From UBA5078 sp041175045 (lineage in GTDB: Bacteria; Pseudomonadota; Gammaproteobacteria; Pseudomonadales; Pseudohongiellaceae), in contig JBEDFR010000156.1 in assembly GCA_041175045.1 (NCBI GenBank), forward strand, positions 1-40,149: a stretch of DNA of 40,149 nucleotides. Reading direction: 5' to 3'. Below the pieces are notes generated by a model. That model saw nothing but the letters and a program-made list of their open reading frames with translations, ran no database searches and was not told where the DNA came from. The position numbers were made by a program, and so were the translations under genes. This document shows, piece after piece, positions 34,446 through 40,149 of the stretch (its first letter is position 1; every line of letters begins with the position of its first letter).

Positions 34446-36542
34446 GTGACCTCCGAAAAGGTGAACAAATACAGGATTGGCGACTGGGATGTGTCGCTGA
34501 CGTCCTGCACGCTCAGCAAAGGCGATGTCGAGGTAAAAGTGACGCCCCGCAGCATGGATGTGCTGGACTGCCTTGCCGAGCGCCACGGCGAGGTTGTCAG
34601 CCACGAGGAACTCCTCGGACGATTCTGGCAAAGCACATTCACCTCTGACCATGCTGTTCACAAGGTCATAGCGGAACTGCGCAGCGCGCTGGGCGACGAT
34701 GCGCACCAGCCGCGCTACATCCGCACCGTGCCGAAGCGGGGCTATTCGCTGATCGCCGAGGTCCTGCGGCCCCAGGTGCCTCCCGAGGCATTGCCGCAGA
34801 CAACGCCTGGACTGCTGCTTGAGAGCAGACCGCGCCTGGCTCGTGCCCTGCTGGACAAATGGGTACTCGGTGCCGTGGGGGCAGCCACCGTGGTCCTGGC
34901 GCTGTTCATACGGGACGCAGACACCAAGATCAGCAATCGAGATGATGTGGTCCGTCTTGCGGTATTGCCCTTCGTCAATCGTGGACTCAACACCGAGAAT
35001 CAGTTCCTCACCGATGGGCTGCGCGAATCCCTGGTGAATGGCCTCTCCAAACTCAGCCGGATGGAAGTCCTTTCGCCCGCCCGCGGACTTATGGACAACG
35101 AGGAGAACCGGCGCTCTGAACGCATCGCAGATCGCGGTCGGGATCTGCAGGCCGACCATGTGCTGCACGGCAGTGTGCAGACGGCAGAGGGGCGTATGCG
35201 AGTGACAGTGCAGTTGACGCGCGCCAGCGATGGCATCCATCAATACTCAGAACAGTTCGACCTGCCCATCGAAGATCTGTTCGGCCTGCAGGATCAGATC
35301 GTTTCCAATGTCGTCAGCGCCCTGAGCGTGCATCTGGATGAGGAAGAGCGGCGGCAGATGCTGGACTGGGGCACCACCGATGCAATCGCCTACGAACGCT
35401 TCCTGCGCGCCGAGTTTTACTACAATCAGTTCAGTCCGGACGATTTCCAGCGCGCCATCGACTACTACCTTTCCGCCCTGGAAGCGGATCCTGATTTCGT
35501 CAATGCCTACCAGGGTGCCGCCACGGCGGCCAACAACATGGCGGTCTACAGCGCAAGCCAACGCATCGCCGAGCTGACCGAACTGATCAGCAGTATCCAT
35601 CGGGAAGTCGCGCGACTGGCGCCGGGAAGCGATGCCTTGCAGTCCATCAACGAAATGAAGCTGCGCATGAGCGGTACCAGCCAGGTCCAGCAGGAAATCC
35701 AGTTGCGCGAACAGATCATGTCTGGAAATCCGCCCGGATATGCCATGGCGCACTATGCCCTTTTCCTGATAGGTGCGCGCATGTACGAGGAGGCCTCGCA
35801 GTTTCTGGATCGCGCCAGCGACGTCGGCCCCTTCGAGATATCGCCCGATGAGGTCTGGAGCTACCGCAGCAATATTCAGGCACCGAGGGCCATGCTGCTT
35901 TCGGCCAAAGGCCAGTTGCAGGAACGCCCCTATCACGTCAGTTTCCTCGGCACAGTGGCCACCAACCTGGCTCTGGCAGGCGACTTCCGGCAGGCTGAGA
36001 TGTACCTCGAGCGGCAACGAGATGTGGACAAGGACGGCCTGCTGACACACTACAGTGAAGCTGTTATCGGCTTGCTCAGCGGGGAGATCGAACTGGGTAA
36101 CCAGGCCTACCAGACGATCATGAACAAGGGCGAGGACTTCAATTTCTCCAAAGGAGCACTGAGCTTCATGCTTGGCGATGTCGAGACTGGCGTCAACCTG
36201 TGGCGAGATATACCGCCGCTGCAGAAGCGCCGCCTTTTCAACGTTACTCACAGCGCCGAGAAATACTTCCCTTCGGCCGTGCTGGAAGACCCACGCTACC
36301 TTGCCGTGCTGGAAGAGCTGGATTTCGGCATCTCCTGGCAGCGCCGACTCATGGAAGGCGTCACGGCCATGCAACCCATGACGGGAGTCGCGTTGAGCGA
36401 GCAATCACGAGCCGCCTACGAAAACGGACGATTCATGTCTCGAAACAACCTCTGGAGCGAGGAAGACTGGGCCGAGCTGGAATCTCGCAAGCTGTCGGGC
36501 ATCCCAGCACAGAATGCGATCCACCACTCGTCAAGCCAGTGA
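34446..36542 (+). CDS. Membrane-anchored winged-helix regulator with repeat domain (CadC/ToxR-like)
   Basis: The 698-residue product is a one-component regulator. An OmpR/PhoB-type winged helix occupies about 8-105 (VTPRSMDVLDCLAERHGEVV, FTSDHAVHKVIAELRSALG, YIRTVPKRGYSLIAEV). A single membrane segment lies at about 139-155 (WVLGAVGAATVVLALFI). A domain of the TolB-N/FlgO-like kind follows (about 168-300, LAVLPFVNRGLNTENQFLTD and GLRESLVNGLSKLS). The rest (about 315-640) looks like TPR-type helical repeats (AIDYYLSALEADPDFVNAYQ). The periplasmic part would sense a signal and the DNA-binding head would act at the membrane. It starts at GTG 34446 or 34461. Neither has a good ribosome binding site. 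It is divergent from the amine oxidase and precedes the cytochrome/RidA genes, so it is their likely regulator. Confidence 0.85.
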   Translation: MTSEKVNKYRIGDWDVSLTSCTLSKGDVEVKVTPRSMDVLDCLAERHGEVVSHEELLGRFWQSTFTSDHAVHKVIAELRSALGDDAHQPRYIRTVPKRGYSLIAEVLRPQVPPEALPQTTPGLLLESRPRLARALLDKWVLGAVGAATVVLALFIRDADTKISNRDDVVRLAVLPFVNRGLNTENQFLTDGLRESLVNGLSKLSRMEVLSPARGLMDNEENRRSERIADRGRDLQADHVLHGSVQTAEGRMRVTVQLTRASDGIHQYSEQFDLPIEDLFGLQDQIVSNVVSALSVHLDEEERRQMLDWGTTDAIAYERFLRAEFYYNQFSPDDFQRAIDYYLSALEADPDFVNAYQGAATAANNMAVYSASQRIAELTELISSIHREVARLAPGSDALQSINEMKLRMSGTSQVQQEIQLREQIMSGNPPGYAMAHYALFLIGARMYEEASQFLDRASDVGPFEISPDEVWSYRSNIQAPRAMLLSAKGQLQERPYHVSFLGTVATNLALAGDFRQAEMYLERQRDVDKDGLLTHYSEAVIGLLSGEIELGNQAYQTIMNKGEDFNFSKGALSFMLGDVETGVNLWRDIPPLQKRRLFNVTHSAEKYFPSAVLEDPRYLAVLEELDFGISWQRRLMEGVTAMQPMTGVALSEQSRAAYENGRFMSRNNLWSEEDWAELESRKLSGIPAQNAIHHSSSQ

Positions 36543-36881
36543 ATCGCAGGCATGACCGGCTGATCGCAGGTGATTTGCAGTCGCGCAATCCGCTCAAATC
36601 CGATTGCAGGGAATCACCGAACAGTTACGGGAGGTATTGAGAAGGTTTTCAGGAGGACTTTTCCCCCGAGGCTATAGAGATAATAAGGTAGGAGATTCCC
36701 CATAACCGGCCGGCTTGACGTCAGGCGCCACCAGCGAAAACTCACTGGTGGTGGAACGGTGCTCTGTGTCATGCACTCTGCGATAGGAACATTGGGGCTC
36801 ATTGCGAGATGATCCGGATGCGTTAGTCCGCGAAAGGGAGTCCCCGAAGTGGCACCCGCTTTTCACCTGGAGATACAACGT
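36543..36881. other. Intergenic region upstream of the cytochrome c gene
   Basis: No gene is seen in these 339 bases. The region holds the inverted repeat listed at 36728-36751, a CCGGCCGG palindrome near 36706-36713 and a TGACGTCA palindrome near 36715-36722. An AT-rich TATAGAGATAATAA (from about 36673) may be a -10 region, but I found no convincing -35 partner. GGAG ten bases before 36882 serves the cytochrome. Confidence 0.45.
36728..36751. promoter_or_regulatory. Inverted repeat upstream of the cytochrome c gene
   Basis: CCACCAG and CTGGTGG form a perfect 7-bp inverted repeat separated by ten bases, about 130 bases before the cytochrome start. It has no T-run, so a regulator binding site is more likely than a terminator. 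The spacing fits a dimer contacting two successive major grooves. Confidence 0.35.
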
Positions 36882-37511
36882 ATGTTGCGCGACGCTTTAC
36901 TCCCCTTGCTAGCCCTTGTTTCGGCGGCAACGCCCGATGCCGGCCTATGGGCCGCCGAACCCCACGAACCCGTGGATCACCGATTCTGTTTCACCTGCCA
37001 CGGCACCGACGGCATGGGCAGCGAGGGCATCAACGGCCCGCGCCTGGCCGGCATGGAGCCCTGGTATCTCAAGCGTCAGCTGGAGCTGTTCCGCGCCGGG
37101 GGGCGTGGCAAGCATCCCGATGACTATCACGGCATGGAAATGCAGCCCATGGCGGTCATTCTGACCGACGAGAACATCGCAGACATTCTGGAGTGGGCGG
37201 CCACCTGGGAATATGTGCCGGCCACCCCGACTCTCACTGGCGGCAACGCTCAGCGCGGCCAGCAGCTGTATCAGGCCTGCTCCAGCTGTCACGGCGCCAA
37301 TGCCGAAGGCAGCGAGGCCATGAACGCTCCGCAGCTGGCCGGCCAGAACGACTGGTATCTTGTCACCCAGCTGAAGAATTTCAAGGCCGGGTACCGCGGT
37401 GTTGATCCGTTGGATCAATACGGCGCAATGATGCGCACCATGACGTCCGGGTTGACCGATGACCAGGCCATCGTGGATGTCGTCAGCTACATCAATACGC
37501 TGGGGCGCTGA
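36882..37511 (+). CDS. Exported dihaem cytochrome c (c4-like)
   Basis: The 209-residue product has a signal peptide (MLRDALLPLLALVSAATPDA, cleavage near AAEP at about 26) and two cytochrome c domains. Haem motifs are CFTCH at 36-40 and CSSCH at 133-137. Candidate methionine ligands are in MEMQPMAVILTDENI and MMRTMTSGLTDDQ. Both halves share the pattern haem motif, GPRLAGMEPWYLKRQL or APQLAGQNDWYLVTQL, then a Met. This is the internal duplication of cytochromes c4. It would carry electrons in the periplasm to a terminal oxidase. ATG at 36882 has GGAG ten bases upstream. A GTG at 36849 lacks a proper signal. RidA follows after 41 bases. Confidence 0.9.
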   Translation: MLRDALLPLLALVSAATPDAGLWAAEPHEPVDHRFCFTCHGTDGMGSEGINGPRLAGMEPWYLKRQLELFRAGGRGKHPDDYHGMEMQPMAVILTDENIADILEWAATWEYVPATPTLTGGNAQRGQQLYQACSSCHGANAEGSEAMNAPQLAGQNDWYLVTQLKNFKAGYRGVDPLDQYGAMMRTMTSGLTDDQAIVDVVSYINTLGR

Positions 37512-37552
37512 GGCGCTCCTCCAACCGACCCTGACCTCCGGAGGCCAGAAAC

Positions 37553-38029
37553 ATGACTCGATTCACCAAGGCAGTATCCCTTTCCGCCGCTCTGTTCGCC
37601 GCCGCCTTCGCGGTGACTACCAGCGCCCAGGAAATCATCCGTACCGGCGAAGGCCGCAACTTCTTCAACAATATCTATATTCCGCCGGGCGCTGAGACCC
37701 TGTACCTGAGCGGCGCCGGCGCCGATCCGCTACCCGATGGCACCTATGGCGACATGGAGCAGCAGACTGTCGATACCTTCAACAAGTTCAAGGCCACACT
37801 GGAAGAGCAGGGCTGGTCTATGGGAGACATCGTGCAGGTGCGAGTCTTCGGCGTGGCCGGTGATGACGGCGAGTTCGACTTCGCCGGCTTCAACCGCGGC
37901 TACCAGCAGTTCTTCGGCACAGAAGAGAATCCGCTGAAGCCCGTGCGCTCCGTTGTCGAGATCGCCGATCTGGTGGTCGACGGCTGGCTGGTGGAAATCG
38001 AGATCCGCGCTGTCAGAATGCCGAAGTAA
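37553..38029 (+). CDS. Exported RidA-family imine deaminase
   Basis: The 158-residue product is a RidA/YjgF/UK114 family member of about 130 residues behind a Sec signal peptide (MTRFTKAVSLSAALFAAAFA, cleavage near TSAQ at about 25). Family motifs are LYLSGAGADPLPDGTYGD, the middle DTFNKFKATLEEQGWSMGDI and the C-terminal PVRSVVEIADLVVDGWLVEI. R132 sits where the catalytic Arg105 of RidA lies. RidA proteins hydrolyse reactive imines to ketones and ammonia, usually in the cytoplasm. Export is unusual and fits a partner in the periplasm, such as the amine oxidase at 32577-34145. A strong GGAGG lies nine bases before the ATG. It follows the dihaem cytochrome by 41 bases. Confidence 0.9.
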   Translation: MTRFTKAVSLSAALFAAAFAVTTSAQEIIRTGEGRNFFNNIYIPPGAETLYLSGAGADPLPDGTYGDMEQQTVDTFNKFKATLEEQGWSMGDIVQVRVFGVAGDDGEFDFAGFNRGYQQFFGTEENPLKPVRSVVEIADLVVDGWLVEIEIRAVRMPK

Positions 38030-38324
38030 ATGCTCCCTCGCCGGCGGTCAGGGCTCAGCAGCCTCTGCCGCCGGTTTCTCGCCCGCATCGGGTTCGCACT
38101 CATCATCTCCTTTTTCTCCGGCAGATTCTTGGCAGGACCGTCAGCTCTTGGCTGCGCCAAACTGTAGCTGAATTCGACCATCCACCCTGCGACGAAACCC
38201 CGATGAAAGCCCCGTTCATGGCAGCCCTGGAGGAGCAGGCGTTGCGGGTTCGCCATTGCGCCTGCCGCCTAGTAGAATGTTTTTGGTCAAATTTTTGATA
38301 AATCAACGACAAAGGATATCTACC
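38030..38324. other. Intergenic region after RidA
   Basis: I see no gene here. A -10-like TAGAAT lies at 38273-38278 but lacks a well-spaced -35. AAAGGA precedes the next ATG. Confidence 0.5.
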
Positions 38325-38489
38325 ATGTTCAAGCTCTCATGGATTGCCCTGCAATCGTCGTTCTGCCTGCTGCTGGTGGGGACGGGCTCCGGGGCGCTGG
38401 CTCAGCAGACAGAAGACACTCTGTCGACTGCACTGGAACTCGGAGTATTCGTCACCGGCGGCAATACCCGGGGTAAGCATCAGCTATGA
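38325..38489 (+). pseudogene. N-terminal remnant of a DUF481-like outer-membrane protein, or leader peptide
   Basis: The 54-residue frame has an AAAGGA ribosome binding site and a good signal peptide (MFKLSWIALQSSFCLLLVGT, cleavage near ALAQ). About 27 mature residues follow, ending in TALELGVFVTGGNTRGK. That stretch resembles the first strand and S/T-G-N-T motif of DUF481/YdiY-type outer-membrane beta-barrels, which run to 230-300 residues. The frame stops three codons later at TGA, which overlaps the next ATG (ATGA). A deletion that removed the barrel and joined the N-terminus to the next gene explains this. A genuine short exported peptide that couples translation to the next gene is the alternative. 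Confidence 0.5.
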
Positions 38490-40105
38490 CGCCCACTGTT
38501 CGCTTTTTCTGGATTACCAGTCTGCTGTGGATTCCCGTGGCCTTCTACAGCGTGTGGGTGGCCACCCACGGAACCCTGGCGCCCGTCGCCCTGGCCGGAC
38601 ATCCTGGCCCGGTCTCTTTCTTGATCTGCGCCCTGGTGTTCTTCGGCATCGGGGTGCATGACATGTATTTCAGCGACAGCAATCTGCGTCGCAACTACCC
38701 GGTGTTCGCCAACCTGCGCTATCTGCTGGAGAGCATACGCCCGGAGATCCGCCAGTACTTCATAGCGAGCAATCTCGAGGAAGCACCATTCAATCGCGAG
38801 GCGCGTGATCTGATTTATCGGCGTGCCAAGGGCCTGAACGACACACTGCCCTTCGGAACGGAACAGGACCTGATGGCTGAAGGGTATCTCACTGTCTTTC
38901 ATTCCATTCAGGCCAAGGTCGTGCCCAAGGAGAAGTCGCGGGTGATGTTCGGTGGACCGCAGTGCCGCAAGCCTTACAGCGCCTCACTGCTCAATATCTC
39001 GGGCATGAGCTTCGGCGCCTTGAGCGGCAATGCCATCGCGGCACTCAACAAGGCAGCCGCCATGGGCTGTTTTGCGCACAATACCGGTGAAGGCAGCATC
39101 AGCGCCTATCACCTGCAATATGGCGGGGACCTGATCTGGCAGATCGGCACCGGCTATTTCGGCTGCCGCAATCTGGATGGCTCGTTCAATGACGAGGCCT
39201 TCGCCCGCAATGCCACCCCGGATGTGGTGAAGATGATCGAAATCAAGCTCTCGCAGGGCGCCAAGCCATCGCACGGCGGAGTGCTTCCAGGCGCCAAGGT
39301 CACCGAGGAGATCGCGCGCATACGCCTGGTGGAAGTGGGCAAGACCGTCGCCTCCCCCGCCAATCATCCAGAATTCGACTCGCCACGGGGGCTGCTGGCG
39401 TTCGTGCAGCGGCTGCGCGAAGGCAGCGGAGGCAAGCCCACCGGCTTCAAGCTGTGCGTGGGCCGCAAGAGTGAGTTCATGAGCATCGTGAAGGCCATGC
39501 TGGCCACTGGCATCCTGCCCGACTTCATCACGGTGGACGGCGCAGAGGGAGGCACGGGTGCAGCGCCTGTCGAGTTCTCCGATCGCATCGGCATGCCCTG
39601 TCTCGAAGCCACCTACTTCGTGGATCAGGTCCTGCGCGGTGCCGGACTGCGGCAGCACATCCGCCTCATCAGTGCTGGCAAGACGGCTTCGGGCTTCGAC
39701 ATGCTGAGCAAGATTGCTGTCGGCGCCGACACGGTGAACGCGGCGCGCTCCATGATGCTCGCCATCGGCTGCATTCAGTCCAAGTCCTGCAATACCAACA
39801 AGTGCCCCACCGGCATCGCGACGCAGGACCCAGTGCGCGGCAGGGCAGTGGACATCGAGGACAAGTCGCGCCGGGCGGCGAACTATCACGAAGGCACCGT
39901 GGATGCTTTCCTGGAGCTTTGCGGCGTGCTGGGCTATGACGATCCGGACCTGATCAGGCCCTCAGACCTGTTCCAACGGGTGGGCCAGGACTTGAAGCAC
40001 TTTGACCAGATCCATACGCCGCTTGCCGAGGGGCAATTGCTCTCGAGCAGCATTCCTGCGGAATACGCCGAGGATTGGGCACACGCGAGCGCTGAACGCT
40101 TTTGA
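38486..40105 (+). CDS. Membrane-anchored FMN-binding glutamate synthase-like protein
   Basis: The 539-residue product has two N-terminal hydrophobic segments (about 8-25 and 37-55) and then the FMN-binding central domain of glutamate synthase. Family motifs are LNISGMSFGALSGNAIAALN, AHNTGEGSISAYH, KLSQGAKPSHGGVLPGAKVT and ITVDGAEGGTGAAPVEFSD. The 3Fe-4S cysteines are C429, C435 and C440 in GCIQSKSCNTNKCPTG. The amidotransferase domain and the C-terminal beta-helix of true glutamate synthase are missing, so the reaction is unknown. It may oxidise or reduce a glutamate-like compound at the membrane. The ATG overlaps the stop of the preceding 54-residue frame by four bases. Confidence 0.88.
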   Translation: MTPTVRFFWITSLLWIPVAFYSVWVATHGTLAPVALAGHPGPVSFLICALVFFGIGVHDMYFSDSNLRRNYPVFANLRYLLESIRPEIRQYFIASNLEEAPFNREARDLIYRRAKGLNDTLPFGTEQDLMAEGYLTVFHSIQAKVVPKEKSRVMFGGPQCRKPYSASLLNISGMSFGALSGNAIAALNKAAAMGCFAHNTGEGSISAYHLQYGGDLIWQIGTGYFGCRNLDGSFNDEAFARNATPDVVKMIEIKLSQGAKPSHGGVLPGAKVTEEIARIRLVEVGKTVASPANHPEFDSPRGLLAFVQRLREGSGGKPTGFKLCVGRKSEFMSIVKAMLATGILPDFITVDGAEGGTGAAPVEFSDRIGMPCLEATYFVDQVLRGAGLRQHIRLISAGKTASGFDMLSKIAVGADTVNAARSMMLAIGCIQSKSCNTNKCPTGIATQDPVRGRAVDIEDKSRRAANYHEGTVDAFLELCGVLGYDDPDLIRPSDLFQRVGQDLKHFDQIHTPLAEGQLLSSSIPAEYAEDWAHASAERF

Positions 40106-40129
40106 GGGCGGGGACATCCCGTGCGGCGT

Positions 40130-40149
40130 CGTGCTGCGCAGGCAGCACG
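40130..40149 (+). terminator. Hairpin at the window end, possible terminator
   Basis: CGTGCTGC and GCAGCACG form a perfect 8-bp stem around GCAG, 25 bases after the stop at 40105. The window ends at the hairpin, so any following T-run cannot be seen. Confidence 0.5.

Noticed and set aside
30829..40105. Gamma-glutamylmethylamide / N-methylglutamate pathway
   Set aside because: No gamma-glutamylmethylamide synthetase or N-methylglutamate dehydrogenase genes are in the window; the glutamate-synthase-like protein alone is not enough.
1..40149. CRISPR arrays, tRNA or rRNA genes, insertion sequences
   Set aside because: No regularly spaced repeats, cloverleaf-like sequences, rRNA signatures or transposase motifs were seen on reading both strands by eye.

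Overview
The window looks like a chromosomal segment of a moderately GC-rich gammaproteobacterium. The clearest sign is an almost unbroken minus-strand run of nnr, tsaE, amiB, mutL, miaA, hfq, hflX, hflK, hflC, hisZ and purA (about 27.7 down to 14.6 kb), a gene order typical of Gammaproteobacteria. HisZ, and a MutL that carries the DMHA endonuclease motif, point to a Pseudomonas-like or marine lineage rather than an enteric one. The many exported redox proteins suggest an aerobic, respiratory heterotroph. I cannot place the genus from sequence alone. I saw no tRNA, rRNA, CRISPR array, prophage or insertion sequence.

Layout. From 1 to 2.4 kb there is a poorly coding stretch, a DUF1857 protein, a small lipoprotein and a frameshifted LuxR-type regulator remnant. 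From 2.4 to 5.7 kb lies a two-gene fatty-acid beta-oxidation operon (fadJ-like and fadI-like) behind a perfect 17-bp palindrome. From 6.1 to 12.8 kb is a block of exported proteins. It contains an uncharacterised beta-rich secreted protein and a cytochrome c fused to a PHM-like copper monooxygenase on the plus strand. Convergent to these are a redoxin-cytochrome c-monooxygenase paralogue, an unknown 373-residue secreted protein and an exported alpha/beta hydrolase. Two strong hairpin terminators, one per strand, separate the converging units. From 12.9 to 28.2 kb is the housekeeping run, from nhaP2 back to a MarR-type regulator. From 28.4 to 30.6 kb are an exported DUF4159 protein, a ChaN-type lipoprotein and SixA.

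From 30.8 to 40.1 kb is an apparent periplasmic amine/glutamyl metabolism locus. A Tat-exported flavin amine oxidase and a gamma-glutamyltransferase run on the minus strand. A membrane-anchored winged-helix regulator with a large C-terminal repeat region, an exported dihaem cytochrome c, an exported RidA-type imine deaminase and a membrane-anchored FMN/Fe-S glutamate-synthase-like protein run on the plus strand.

How the genes may work together. In the last block the flavoenzyme would oxidise an amine or amino acid to an imine, the dihaem cytochrome could take its electrons, and the exported RidA would hydrolyse the imine, all in the periplasm. That is inference from gene order and export signals. 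In the 6-12 kb block, one monooxygenase fusion keeps all six expected copper ligands. Its convergent paralogue keeps the first copper site but has replaced the second (H-x-H plus Met) with K-M-N and Val, so it is probably not a monooxygenase. These two blocks are the most promising places for undescribed biology.
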